Shown: positions 22,237 through 33,309, counted from the first letter of the stretch. The stretch is DNA of 64,000 nucleotides from Archegozetes longisetosus (GCA_018873245.2 JAEMBT020000008.1:5698001-5762000); one strand, 5' to 3'. Numbers and translations: made by a program. The notes: a model not told the origin generated them from the sequence alone.

Positions 22237-25200
22237 ATGGACGGAATCAACAAATACAAAATTTTCAAACAGTTGAAATTGGATCAACATTTCGTCAAAA
22301 CAATCAAACATTTTTATGCTTTTGAAGATGATTTCTCTCAGATAAATTTAATCATTGTCACAAATGACGACGAAACTTATGATTTTGGCGGTAATCGTTT
22401 AGGAGTTTTAGGTTTTGGTCATGAGAATGCAGTAAATGAGTTGACTCTAAATGAAAACTTGACCAACAAAAAAATCATTGATTTCAAGAATGGTGACTCT
22501 CATGCAATTGCGCGCACTATTGACGGAAAAGTTTATTGTTGGGGTTGGAATTATTACGGAGTGTTAGGGAATGGAAGAAATGATGACGAGATATCTAAAC
22601 CAGAATTGAATCAATATTTGAGTGATAAAAATATTGTCGATATTTGTTGTGGTCGTGAGCATTCACTTGTTTTGACAATTGACGGTCAAGTTTATGCGTG
22701 GGATTACAATTATTATGGACAGATCGGAAATAGAAAAAATGGATGGAATAAAGATGCACCGATTCCATATCATGTGAATGGATTCAATGGAGAGAAAGTT
22801 AAAGCGATTGCATGTGGATCTAGTCATTCAATGACTTTAACAGAGAATGGAAATGTTTTCAGTTGGGGTCGGAATGATTCTGGACAACTGGGTTTCAAAA
22901 AGTTGGAACAATATGACTCAAGAAATGTACCGAGACTTATCGAAATTAATGAAGTTTTTGAGAAAATAAGTTGTGGCTCGCATTACAGTTTGTTGTTATC
23001 GTGTGATGGCGATATTTATGTGTTCGGTAGTAATAAGTTCGGACAACTAGGAGACGAAGCAATCAAAGAGCAAAGTGAAACTCCGTTGAAACTGAAGAGT
23101 GAATGCAAATTCACTGATATCGTGGCACATTGGCATTACAACGTTTCAATGGCTTTATCGAAGGAAGGAATTATTTTCATTTGGGGTAAATGTGGAGCAG
23201 AAGTGATAAAAATTCCGACTGAGACGCAATTCAAGAGTTTCGATGAGGTTTTCGCCTATTATTTCCAAATCACATACAAAAACTACAAAATAAATTATGA
23301 ATCAGATGAAAACTTAATTTCATATTCATTAAAAAGCGGAAAGTATGACCGAGAATTTAAAGAAATTCATGTCGTTAATTCAGGTCATTTTGGAATTGTC
23401 TGCAAAGCAGTGAATTCATATAACAATGCTGTTTACGCAGTGAAGAAAATTCCGTTAACCTATGAAGAAATGAACACAAAAAAATTTCAGAAAGAATTAG
23501 ATTTATTGCTGAAATCTAAAAGTGAATATGTAGTTCACTCCTTTCAAGCATGGGTTGAAGATAACTATCTCTCAAAAAGTAACAAAGAAATGAACCACAA
23601 CTCTGGAATTAGTTCTGGACATCAAGTATTTGATCCAAATAAACCACTTTTATTACACTTACAAATGGAATTTTGTCCGTTTACACTAAAAGAAGTAATT
23701 AATGAATTGAATGAAGAGTTAGATCAAAATTCATCAAAATCAATGAGTCCTTTGGGTTATTATATTCGAAGTGAATTATCTGTTGAAGTACTAGAAAGCG
23801 TTGATTATTTGCATAAACAAAATCCTCCAATAATTCACAGAGATTTGAAGCCTGACAACATTTTGATAACAAATGGATCGAATGGGAGGTTCGTTAAAGT
23901 CGCAGACTTCGGTTTAGCGACAATTCATGAATTCGATCAACAGTCGCATACAAAATACAAAGGAACGCGTGATTATATGGCACCTGAAGTCATACGAATA
24001 CGCAAATATGATACAAAAGCCGATATTTATAGTTTAGGAGTTATTTTTCAAGAATTGTTTAATATCGATGTGAACAGGTATATCGTTAAAAATGAAATAT
24101 TTGATTTTCTATCTAAAACAAATTCACTTTTATCTCTCACTTGAAGGACCTCTTATTCAGATATTAATCCTAACATAAGAACTCAATACGAAAGTATTTC
24201 CAATGTAATTGAAAATATGATGGTTATTAAACCAATTTCTCGCCTAAATTGTGAACAAATATTGAAAGATAAACACTTATGGACTTTAGATTCGCATCGA
24301 TTGCGCAGACATGACCCGAATTACCCAAACAGAAGCTTTCATTCGATTTTCATTCAGATTAAAATCAAAAGCGCAAAAGGACAAAGTGTTCCCCTAGTGA
24401 TGACACCAGAAATTGATGTGACTCATGAGACAAAATGGCTTGCAAACGATAAAAAGTCAACAACTACAATAACGAAACCTAAACAAGTACGAAAAAAAAG
24501 TCCTTCGCCTCCGGCTCAAGCGCTAACATTAAATCCTCAGTTAAAACTTCATTCCTCACCACAAAATGCTGTGATTGACGAAACACGATATAAACGAGAA
24601 TTCAAAGAACTAGAAATGATTGGAAGCGGGTGTTTTGGCAAAGTTTTCAAAGTATTCAATTTATTCGATGAACAAAATTATGCGGTGAAAAAAATTCTAC
24701 TCGCAGGTAGTGCACTTAAAATGACTAATACTTTTTTAATTATTTCAAAATACTTTTCAGAATTCACTGATGAGCTCAAAGAAAGAAGTTTAAGAGAATT
24801 GAAGTTAATGGTAAAACTCCAAAGCGATCATGTCGTGCAGTATAAAAACTCGTGGATCGAAAACAACAAAGTTCTCTACATTCAAATGGAATTATGTTTC
24901 AGTACTTTGAAAGAAATATTGATCAAAAAGAGAAATGAGTTTCAGAGAAATGAGTTCGTAGTTATGTCTCGATTGGAATATTACATATCCAGCGAATTAT
25001 TGAAGGAAACAGTCGAAAGTCTGAATTATTTGCATAAACAAGTTCCTCCAATAATTCACAGAAATTTGAAACCGACCAACATCTTAATCACTTATGGACT
25101 GAATGGAAGGTTTGTCAAGTTAGCTGGTTTTAGTTTAGCTGTGGTTCACAAGTTCGACGGTCAGACTCACACTCAAGGTTTGGGAAGTGCTAAATACATT

Positions 25201-25620
25201 GCACCAGAAGTTCTTCAATCAAAGAATTATGACACAAAGGCAGACATTTATAGTTTAGGCTCAGTTAGCCTAGAAATTTTTGATATCGATATCAATTCGT
25301 GAGTTTTTTGAGAAATTTTCCTTTTCATAACTTATTAACACTTATTTGTTAGATCTTCTAGTAATCCAATATATGATCCACTATTAAATGGAAAATATTC
25401 GAAAATTAATGAAATAGTTTTGGGAATGATGGAACAGAAGAAAATCAAGAGACTTGATTGCGATCAAATATTAGGAGAAGCAAGTATTTGGGCTGTAGAT
25501 ATGAATCAATTGGAGATTGCAAATAGTTTTTCTCATTTATCATCAACTAAACAATCAATAGAAGAAAGTTTTCACAAGTATTTTGTGGTAACAAAACTAA
25601 AATTTAAAAAATTGAATTGA
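22237..25620 (+). CDS. RCC1-repeat / protein kinase / pseudokinase fusion protein
   Basis: Proposed exons are 22237-24077, 24147-24706, 24761-25298 and 25353-25620 (GT-AG introns of 69, 54, 54 nt), giving a continuous 1068-residue frame. The ATG has a good context (AAAATGG). Residues about 40-350 hold RCC1 beta-propeller repeats (DGKVYCWGWNYYGVLG, NGNVFSWGRNDSGQLG, DGDIYVFGSNKFGQLG). Kinase 1 (about 370-615) keeps the glycine loop SGHFGIV, YAVKKI, HRDLKPDN, ADFGLA and APEV, with YDTKADIYSLGVI resembling eIF2-alpha kinases. A tail with SFHSIFIQIK and a basic Ser/Pro linker follows. Kinase 2 keeps GSGCFGKV and YAVKKI but has HRN for HRD and GFS for DFG, so it is predicted catalytically dead. 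AATAAA occurs near 25660. Likely a cytosolic sensor/regulatory kinase; its ligand is unknown. Confidence 0.8.
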
Positions 25621-25689
25621 GCAAATTTGTAAATTATGTAAATTAATGTAACGATTATTTTAATAAAAATTGATTTCTAACAAAATGTT

Positions 25690-25910
25690 TGTTTTAAGTA
25701 CACAAAGTGTTGTCGTGAAAATAAGTTTTGATCGAGAACACAATATATTGTTGTCACGTGATGGCGATACTTATGTGTTCGGTAGTTATGAATTACGATT
25801 GAGTAATGGGTATTAAGTTTACAACAATTGCGACAATTAACACAAATTCAATTGAATGAACTCAAATCTACAAATAAAACATTCCACTATATATTTATTC
25901 AAACTAAACT
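25690..25910 (+). pseudogene. RCC1 fragment plus kinase-tail fragment
   Basis: 25720-25810 encodes an RCC1-blade remnant, LLSRDGDTYVFGSYELRLSN, matching the last blade of the 22237 gene. About 25820-25915 matches the C-terminal tail of the 59474 copy (IQLNELK, FIQTKL). Everything between (the kinase) is absent, so this is a deletion relic of another family member. Confidence 0.7.
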
Positions 25911-25959
25911 TATAAATGTGCAACGATTTTGTTGCGCCTAAGACGCGAATTAAAATCGT

Positions 25960-26660
25960 TAATCACCGGTAAACCATTAATTGAATTTAACCAAGTGTTG
26001 ACTCCTTTGATTCATTGCAAATGAATTATTCTCTGAAACTCTAGAAGCAGTCAATTACTTACATAAACAAAATCCTCGGATAATTCTTAGAAACCTAAAG
26101 CCAACAAATATTCCGTTATTAGACGGATTAAATGATAGATTTGTCAAGCTAGCTGATTTCGGTTTGGCTATTTTTCATGAATCTGAAGACCAGTCACATA
26201 CTTGAGGACCGGGAACTCAGAGATATATGGCTCCAAAAGTAAATGGAGGAACAAAATATAACACTAAAGCAGACATTATTAGCTTAGAAATTATCATTCA
26301 AGATTTGTTCAATATTGACATCAATCAGTATGTTTATACATTAATTGAATTCTTTATTTTTGATTGTAATGAATTTTATATAAATTTTCAGTTCTATTGG
26401 AGAGAATCCTGACTTTAAGGAAAAACATTCAAATTTATTTGATTTAATGATAACAGAATGATATCTATCAGAATAGCCGATAGCCCCGATTGTGAACAAA
26501 TTCTGAGTAGAAGAGATTGTTAGGTTTTAAGCTTGAGTCGATTGACAAAAGTGAAGGAATTTAGTTGCATTAAAAAAAGTTTTCACTTGCGTTTCATTCA
26601 AATGAAACTAAAATTCTACGAAGATTCTTCAAAGTTTGGAAAACTTGTAAAAAAAATTTA
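25960..26660 (+). pseudogene. RCC1-kinase family pseudogene, kinase C-lobe only
   Basis: The sequence reads LEAVNYLHKQNPRIILRNLK, then FVKLADFGLA with an in-frame TGA after SHT, then RYMAPKV and KYNTKADI up to FNIDINQ. The GT donor after the FNID-x-N codons and an acceptor TTTTCAG at about 26390 are in the family's conserved place. The HRD motif has become LRN, the APE motif APK, and the N-lobe is absent. Confidence 0.8.
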
Positions 26661-26689
26661 GAAACATATTAGAAATTGAATGATATCTA

Positions 26690-27235
26690 AATTTTGGGTT
26701 ATTGAGAGTGCGTACCTTATACATAATGCTTTCAAAATGCATGTCAAAATATTAGAAGCCGTCAAGTTTTTGCACAAACTAAATTCTCCAATAGTCCAGA
26801 GATTTGACACCATCTAATATAATGATTACAACTGGATTAAAATGTAGATTTATTAAGAGAGAGGAGTAGGGACTTGATAGTAGATATTTATAGCTTAGGA
26901 TTTATTATTCAACAACTATTCAATATTGATATTGATAAGTAACTATGAATTTTGGTGTTTTATTCATGGTTTACATTATACTTGTTTTCATCAATTCTAA
27001 GACCTATTGGAGAGAATTAGAAGAAAACGTTCAAATCTATTTGACTTTATCTCAAAATGATATTTACCCAGAAAGATAAAAGATTGACCTGTGAACAAAT
27101 TCTAAGGGAAAGTAAAATCTTGGGCTTTGAGTTTAGAACAATTGAAGAACAAGAAAGAATTAGAGTTCGAAACCATGGATTATCTCCAACATATGTTTTA
27201 GTTGTCATTTCTTAGAACCAAATTGAAAGAACATA
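26690..27235 (+). pseudogene. heavily eroded RCC1-kinase family relic
   Basis: ILEAVKFLHKLNSPI-like sequence (26745-26790), then VDIYSLGFIIQQLFNIDID (about 26880-26940) and a tail exon-like stretch after 27000. The catalytic loop is frame-broken and the activation segment is lost. Confidence 0.65.
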
Positions 27236-27254
27236 GTAGTAGATATGTGATTCT

Positions 27255-27340
27255 GGACCGGAGCGCTCTAGACCTGAGAGGGATTCTACACCTGAGAGAG
27301 ATTCTAGACCTGAGCGCTCCAGACTTGAGAGAGATGCTTG
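27255..27340 (+). repeat. 18-bp tandem repeat encoding Pro-Glu-Arg-Asp-Ser-type units
   Basis: TCTAGACCTGAGAG-type units repeat four to five times with small changes. One frame gives PERSRPERDSTPERDSRPER, a charged repeat. It lies between the kinase relics and the Polinton genes, with no gene around it that would use the frame. Confidence 0.65.
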
Positions 27341-27412
27341 AAGCTTCTTCGAGGTTATAATTGACGATACTGTCTATTCATAAAATTGATATAAAATTAG
27401 CTCAATTGTTAA

Positions 27413-27868
27413 TCATTTTATTTTCCCCGAAATCAATGCATTTACAAGATTTTTTATTAACAATTTATTATTATTTTTATCAAATGAGAATAGAGATAGA
27501 AAATCGCAGTAAGAATAACCCAATAGCCTTAGTTTTACATAAAGAACACAATAGTGACCACAAGTTATGCATGTCAAACACTGTAAAGTCATTCTATTAA
27601 ACCCCCAACCAAGTGGACAATTATCTTCCATATAATTAATGAATTCTTCATGAAGTGGTGGCAATCCGTATGAATCAAAGTATTCTCCAGTACCATCCTC
27701 CTCAAAAATCATTGCAACCCAATGCTCTCCACCCTTATCTGAGGTATCAGTGTTAACAATTAGGGCTGATTTTTTTCCTCGTCTCACAGGCGGTAATAAA
27801 TCTCTTGCAAAAGTACCCACAAATGATGCCTCATTGGATAAGAGACTATTGATTAAAGTTGTATCCAT
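27413..27868 (-). CDS. adenovirus-type maturation cysteine protease
   Basis: This 151-residue frame has the fold markers of the adenain/Ulp1-like protease that processes capsid proteins in adenoviruses and Polintons. GEHWVAMIF gives the catalytic His, YFDSYGLPP the acidic residue region, and CITCGHYCVLYV the nucleophile Cys after CGHYC. Length fits Polinton proteases. The ATG at 27868 directly abuts the end of the capsid reading frame (stop at 27869-27871). The frame is intact, unlike many neighbours. Confidence 0.85.
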   Translation of the reverse strand: MDTTLINSLLSNEASFVGTFARDLLPPVRRGKKSALIVNTDTSDKGGEHWVAMIFEEDGTGEYFDSYGLPPLHEEFINYMEDNCPLGWGFNRMTLQCLTCITCGHYCVLYVKLRLLGYSYCDFLSLFSFDKNNNKLLIKNLVNALISGKIK

Positions 27869-29230
27869 TTAATGGAAATCTAGAATAGCATTTCTATCTT
27901 CTGGTATCGTAATTAAATTATCAAATTCTGAATAAATGAGAACATTTATTTTTTCCAGGAGTGGTCTCTTAAAATGAACTTCGATACGCATTGTGCCGTG
28001 ATTAATAGGACTTATATGACTATCAATACCACACCCATCAGATTGATCTGGGGAGAAATTGAAACCAAAAATAGTTCTTCCTTTAGCCCATTAATCTAGA
28101 GATATGGTCGTATGACTATCGGTTGATATCTGATTAAGAGCTCTGTAGAACTCCAAATACTCTCTAGAATATATTCCGTTGTCAAAGTCTGGTTGGAAGC
28201 CTCTTCTTGGATACTGAATACTATTTTGGAAGCAAGCTATGAAATTCAAGTCATAATGATGAAAATAATAGGGATTCTTTTTAAAAGAACCATTCAAACT
28301 CTCATTGGAGACAAAGAATATCAAGCATCTTCTTGGTAGCTGTCCATTAATAACATTTTCAAGTGAAGTATTTAGAGTACCAGCATTAATTGTCGTTGTA
28401 GTCACTGGAGATCTTGTTATAGGATATCTAGCAGGAGTTATTTCCAGAGCTTTATGATGTGCAAACACAATATCTTGACTCACTCTAGCTCTGGAGAGAT
28501 TGAGTGAGACTTCAATAAATTCGATCCTCGGAACAATTTTATCATCAGAGCACATCATGTAAAATTCGACAGGATTTGGCACCAATTTAATTCTTATTTT
28601 GCAGCCACCAAGTATAGCCCGTCCTTGGAATGCTATATCTAAGTTCAGTTTACCATAAAGGTCATAAATTCTTCCTGTTGAAATTTCTCTGTCTTTATCG
28701 GGCAATACGCCGCTAGGGCTAACATGCTTTATATATTTCGTTCTCATCGTATTAGGCTTGTGTGGAGTATCCCACAATTCATCACTAAACCATCCTGCAC
28801 CGGATAGGAAAGACTTTTTAGAATCGTTGCTGAATCCAATCATTGTTTCAATATAAGATTTTACAGAATAAGTTTGTAAAGATGTTGTAATCTGTGTATA
28901 TCCAATGAAACAGTCGACTTGTTGCCACAGGGAATTCATAAAATTATTTACAATAGAAACATTGTTCCAATCGTTTGCCACTACTTCCGACTTATCTGTC
29001 TTTGAAAGGATTATTCTCAGTTGAACGTTTAAAAGTATTTCCTTCGGGATGATATATTCATTAGCAGACGTTGGAACCACAAATTCAATATGTCCACCAG
29101 AATTTAATGCACTTATCGGTCTGTGATCAGTTTGAATTGTAGACTCTACTGATGTTTGTACAGCAGGCAATGCATACAAATCAAGTTCTGGTAATGTAAT
29201 AACAGGCGAGGCTTCACTTATAATAGACAT
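27869..29230 (-). pseudogene. Polinton major capsid protein (hexon-like), one in-frame stop
   Basis: The frame from ATG 29230 begins with LDLYALPAVQTSVE, the start of a capsid-like family common in arthropod genomes and adintoviruses (annotated after C. elegans F54H12.2). I take it to be the double jelly-roll major capsid protein. A TAA at 28091-28093 interrupts it. The same frame stays open behind the stop and encodes typical C-terminal sequence (GFNFSPDQSDGCG, MRIEVHFKRPL, NVLIYSEFDN) to 27869. Total length would be about 453 codons. It sits between pX-like protein and protease. Assignment to major rather than minor capsid is by family recall. Confidence 0.75.
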
Positions 29231-29697
29231 TATTCAAATAAAGACAATTTCGATGTCTTATTTCTTTTGATAATTTTTCCTTTTTCAAGAGCTTTGCGAC
29301 CTTCTGCCAACGCTCGCAGTTGTAACAATGAAGGCTTTCTTCTTTTGACGTTCTTTATATTTGATATCCGTTTCCGAGCACTTTTTCTCATTCTGCCAGA
29401 CCCGCTTTGTCTAAAGTTCCGCACTTTTTCTAATGCATCTTCTGCGATATCTAGACCTGTGTTTTTAAGTCTCTTCTTCATTGCTGTCTTGAAATTGTCT
29501 CCTTGAAGTAAGTCTGTACCAATATTTATACCTGTATTTAAAGCTTTTTTACCAAGATATTTGAGGATAGGCATAACAGCTCCAGAAAGGAGGCGACCGA
29601 AAAAACCATGCCCTTTTTGGTATCTTACGCCAGGATATCCTGCTATGCCAGATCCTGCTTGGTTAACGTAATAGGTTGTGAAGGGATTTGAGCCCAC
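29230..29697 (-). CDS. pX/pVI-like basic capsid-core protein
   Basis: This 155-residue frame has an N-terminal Gly/Tyr-rich segment (GYPGVRYQKGHGFFGRLLSG), an amphipathic middle part (LKYLGKKALNTGINIGTDLL) and a strongly basic C-terminal half with a GSGRMRKSARKRI stretch. This is the layout of adenovirus pX/pVI-like proteins in Polintons and adintoviruses, which bind DNA and/or disrupt membranes. Its start overlaps the end of the minor capsid frame and its end touches the major capsid ATG. Confidence 0.7.
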   Translation of the reverse strand: MGSNPFTTYYVNQAGSGIAGYPGVRYQKGHGFFGRLLSGAVMPILKYLGKKALNTGINIGTDLLQGDNFKTAMKKRLKNTGLDIAEDALEKVRNFRQSGSGRMRKSARKRISNIKNVKRRKPSLLQLRALAEGRKALEKGKIIKRNKTSKLSLFE

Positions 29698-30763
29698 CTT
29701 TTGGTCTTTTACGGAAATGGAGTGTCACAGTTGAACGGCCAAAATCAAATGGAATAGTTTCCCCGGTGTCGTCTTTTATATCGATTTCAATGGTATCAAA
29801 TTCGTGACTAACAATTGAATGGTAAAAAGGTTCCAAGAAACGCAAAGGACATTGTTCACCAAATTTAATCTTCCGAGGGATTTCCACCTGACGTAATAAA
29901 TTAGTCTGCATATTCCCGGTCAAAACAGGTTTGACTATAGAGCAGTAAACCAATATATGAAGCTCACTAACATTGAATTGAACTGGAAACGGAGCCTCGA
30001 ATTCTACCGGGTAAGCGTTATCACCCAGTGGATTATCATATGAAATATTACGATTCAATTTGACTTCATTATCTGCTAAAAGTCTTCCACTTTCTTCATC
30101 ATAAAAATAGGAAATAAGTCCTCCAGTGGTTTCATTTCTTAATCCTAGCATGAGCTCCAGTTCTTCAGCAAGTGCTGGATAGAAAGAAGAGTCGTTCTTG
30201 ACAGATATTCCATTTATTATGAATAATCGGTTATAAATAGGATCGTATCTCAACGATGGTGCTCTTTTCATCACATCTTTGAAAATGATTTTTCCAAAAT
30301 TTCTAAGCTTTTTGTTTATTTCTGAAATCAATAGGTCAATAGAAGGATAATATCCTTTTCGAAGTATTGCTTCATCTGTATGGAAATATTCTCCTTTATT
30401 CGAAAATATACTTAAATTATAATCAGACCTTATGTTGAACCATGATTTAGTGTAACTCATTTCCGCTAATCTAACTTCCCATTCAGAATTCAATTTTATT
30501 TTCTCGGGAAGTTTAGTTATAAAATTTGCAACTGTATTATTCCTATGACTTTGAGGACTTTTAACATTGCTGAATAGATGAATATAAAACGAATCATTTG
30601 CAGTATCCATTGTGAAGTCCGAGTAATTTTCTACACCACAAAAACTTTTCAAGTTTCTTTTATTATTATAACTTATATTGAATTTTACAATAAGAAAACC
30701 CAATACAATAGACAAAGCAAAAATTTCAAATATTAGAAAGCCAACCTTTATGCATGGCTTCAT
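29663..30763 (-). CDS. Polinton minor capsid (penton-like) protein with hydrophobic N-terminal extension
   Basis: From an internal Met (codon at 30610) the protein matches the family beginning DSFYIHLFSN, with NTVANFITKLPEKIKLN and WEVRLAEMSY, recognised in Polintons as the vertex/minor capsid protein. The long frame starts earlier at 30763 and adds about 51 residues including one transmembrane-like helix (GFLIFEIFALSIVLGFLIV). The upstream ATG overlaps the stop of the preceding frame as ATGA. I think 30610 is the ancestral start; whether the extension is used is open. The frame is otherwise intact, 366 codons. Confidence 0.7.
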   Translation of the reverse strand: MKPCIKVGFLIFEIFALSIVLGFLIVKFNISYNNKRNLKSFCGVENYSDFTMDTANDSFYIHLFSNVKSPQSHRNNTVANFITKLPEKIKLNSEWEVRLAEMSYTKSWFNIRSDYNLSIFSNKGEYFHTDEAILRKGYYPSIDLLISEINKKLRNFGKIIFKDVMKRAPSLRYDPIYNRLFIINGISVKNDSSFYPALAEELELMLGLRNETTGGLISYFYDEESGRLLADNEVKLNRNISYDNPLGDNAYPVEFEAPFPVQFNVSELHILVYCSIVKPVLTGNMQTNLLRQVEIPRKIKFGEQCPLRFLEPFYHSIVSHEFDTIEIDIKDDTGETIPFDFGRSTVTLHFRKRPKGGLKSLHNLLR

Positions 30764-31107
30764 GTCGGAGAATGATTATCACTATGGTTGGAATGATTTC
30801 TTTTTATTTTTGGGTTCGGTAACATATAGCCTAGACAACTCGTTAGTAAGGCGGTCCATAAACTTTCGTCACCTTTTTTCATGCTTAGATTATACAACGA
30901 AGTTACCATTACCACAAGTATGACAATAACTTGAGATAAATATATTACTTCGTTCGCAGTGGGAGTGGAACAATCAGTGAACCAGCCAATATTATTCTTT
31001 TGCCTGAAACCCTCAGAATTCTCAGGTTTCATGACCTCTTCTCGTGCAATTTGAAGAGATCTTTTGCTGGAATCCATGAATTCTCGCTCTGAGGATAATT
31101 CATCCAT
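30760..31107 (-). CDS. small Polinton membrane protein
   Basis: This 115-residue frame has a polar N-terminus rich in Glu/Ser, a transmembrane helix (VIYLSQVIVILVVMVTSLYN) and a conserved-looking tail DESLWTALLTSCLGYMLPNP. I recognise this as a small protein found next to the minor capsid gene in arthropod Polintons; its role is unknown, possibly virion membrane or cell exit. The frame appears intact and ends in ATGA overlap with the next frame. Confidence 0.6.
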   Translation of the reverse strand: MDELSSEREFMDSSKRSLQIAREEVMKPENSEGFRQKNNIGWFTDCSTPTANEVIYLSQVIVILVVMVTSLYNLSMKKGDESLWTALLTSCLGYMLPNPKIKRNHSNHSDNHSPT

Positions 31108-31166
31108 TTTACAAAATATTCGAGAATGTTGTTTCTTACTCGTTTTCGGATTACTTTTTCAACACG

Positions 31167-32136
31167 TTAAGCATTTCCAGCACTCACAGGTTGCAATTCT
31201 CGATAATAACGTCTATCTGATTCAGAACCTTTGAAATCTTTTATTGTATATTGCGCTTTTCCAAGTTTTCTCAAGTTTTCAGCTACTGTAAAAGTTTGAT
31301 CAGTCCAATTGGGATAATATCCTCTATCGAATTTCGATAAATCATACTTCTTTCTTACTGTAGTTCCGATGTTCAACTGATTTTTTTCACGTTGTTTCTT
31401 GAAATAAATTTCTTTCAAACTTTTCACACCATATAAGTTTTGGAATACCAGCCTTTCATTCGATTCATCTACATCTATCGGCCTCATTTTTATAGATCTG
31501 TGCCATCTCTTATTATAAGAATCAACCAGGTCTTCGAGTATATCTATATAGTTTATTGTTCCTTGTGCTGTGAAGTAGCGAAATATTTTATCTTTCAAAG
31601 TTCTATTAACTCGTTCAATCACGCTACATTTGATTTTAACGTCTTGAGAGGTAAAATATTTTACCTTCATAGATTGACAGAACGATTTGAATTCAGCATT
31701 ATTGAATTCTTTTCCTCTATCCGTTTGAATTTTCATTGGCTTTCTTTCAAGGAAAATCTTTTTGAAACACTCAATTATACTAGTCGAAGCTTTTGATTTC
31801 AATGGGAAAACCCATAAATATTTGCTTAGACAATCAATTACTGTTAAAAGATATTTGTATCCTCTATTTTGTCTAGAAGATTCTTGCATATCGACTAAAT
31901 CCGCTTGAAACTGCTCATCAATATGACTCATAAATCTTATTTCGTACAAAGTTTTTTCTTGCTGGACGATGCAAAGTATAAGAAATTTGACCCGAAAGCC
32001 ACTTGTTCACGTCACTTAGTTTTAATGTTGGAAATTTTATTTTAGCAAACTTGAACAAAGTCTCTGCACTTCCGTACGAAGCAGGATGTTTCAAGTCATA
32101 ATATAATTTATCAAGATATTCAGTAAAGTCGTCCAT
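31167..32136 (-). pseudogene. Polinton retroviral-type integrase, frameshifted
   Basis: The N-terminal part (32136-31918) and the catalytic part (31949-31167) are in different frames, joined at a shift near 31950. The catalytic core has FQADLVDM, IQTDRGKEF and VIERVNRTLKD, giving the D,D,E triad of the rve fold. The C-terminal part has a chromo/SH3-like stretch near YYPNWTDQTFTVAE and ends with YTIKDFKG...YYRELQPV. This enzyme inserts Polinton DNA and is shared in origin with LTR-element integrase. The single shift suggests recent loss of function. Confidence 0.85.
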
Positions 32137-32154
32137 ATTTTATTCGTGAGGTTC

Positions 32155-32863
32155 TGATTCTCAATTTTCTGGTAAATCGAAATTTCTCTTATTAAAATTT
32201 TCGTTGTCGTCACTGTTAACATCAAATGTTTTCCAAGTTTTTCTTCTTTTGACCGGACCATCCTCTTCTTCTGAACTTTTTACATCAGTTTCATGCATGC
32301 CTTCGTTTCAAGATTTTTCTTTCGTCTTTATTCGTCGTCACTTCTCTATTCTGTATCTTAGGTCGAATCATAGGTTTTGTAACATCTGATAAATTTATAT
32401 AATCGTCATCCGCATTATTACTAATATTATTGTAAATATTCAATAATTTCATTTTAATGTTCTCATTGATAATGAGTTCTGGTTCAACTTTGGCTTCGTG
32501 CAACAATGATACTAATTCATTTTGTCCCGAAAGAAATTTTCCATCAGTCATTGCATGACTGATTAAAGCTACTAAATCACTGTCTTCAACGAAATCTCCG
32601 TTCTTGTTTCTCACTCTACCAACAATATCGTATGCATTGATTTTCGCCAGTTTGAGTAGAATTTTCATAATATTAATAATTTGATTAGTCTGAGTTATAA
32701 TTTTCTTTAGTCGTTTTGTACTGCTACTGGCAATACGAGCATTCTGTTCACTTGTAGGTGAACTAATTCCAGCCCCTGATTCATTCGCTTTTACAGAATC
32801 ACTCTCAACGATATTTACACTCTCCAATTCAGCAGGCATCGCAACCATTTTTCTAATACTCAT
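32155..32863 (-). pseudogene. Polinton protein of unknown function, frameshifted tail
   Basis: The 190-codon frame (32863-32291) has a Ser/Ala-rich N-terminus, a helical middle part (IINIMKILLKLAKINAYDIV) and an acidic Asn/Asp-rich end. Just beyond its stop, a +1 shift reopens an acidic/basic tail (SSEEEDGPVKRRKTWKTFDV) to about 32155, suggesting that the original protein was about 45 residues longer. I do not recognise a domain. Its place between integrase and the basic protein is usual for Polinton accessory structural genes. Confidence 0.5.
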
Positions 32864-33224
32864 TTAATTTCATAACTTTTCTAATAATTGCTCCTGAAAG
32901 ATGACCTAATGCAGCAGCAGCCGGTATTAGAATTGGTAATATACCACCAGTTTGCTCAATAACTTTTTTCCTCTTGGAAGCACACTTTGCCGTTTTAGGG
33001 CAATCCAAAGCTTTAAGTACTTTTGCGTGACGTTTCAATTTCCTCTTTTGAGTAGATTTGACCGGAATATTCCCTTTAATATAATTGTGAGCCAATTCTG
33101 AAAGAGAATTGAACAAAACTTTATCACTACTTATCTCTTTAAGTATCAAATTTCTCTTCTTAGGGTCTTTGATTTTCGCTAATAAAGTCAAAAAGTCTAT
33201 AGTCCTTTTCACCGATTTGGACAT
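32853..33224 (-). CDS. small basic Polinton protein
   Basis: This 123-residue frame has a helical N-terminus (LLAKIKDPKKRNLILKEI), a basic centre (KRKLKRHAKVLKAL), then KKVIEQTGGILPILIPAAAA and a short hydrophobic end. The QxGG-(F/I)-LP-x-LIPA block recurs in small Polinton proteins and resembles membrane-active or core proteins. It overlaps the following frame by a few codons at 32853-32863. Function unknown. Confidence 0.6.
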   Translation of the reverse strand: MSKSVKRTIDFLTLLAKIKDPKKRNLILKEISSDKVLFNSLSELAHNYIKGNIPVKSTQKRKLKRHAKVLKALDCPKTAKCASKRKKVIEQTGGILPILIPAAAALGHLSGAIIRKVMKLNEY

Positions 33225-33309
33225 TTTCTACGAAGTTGACTGTTCAATGATTACCTTTTAAATAAGCAAATATTTAACTTCTTCGTGAATTTATATCTTG
33301 AAAAACGAA

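Noticed and set aside
27240-27412. Polinton terminal inverted repeat matching 54642-54776
   Set aside because: No convincing inverted match between the outer flanks; ends left undefined.
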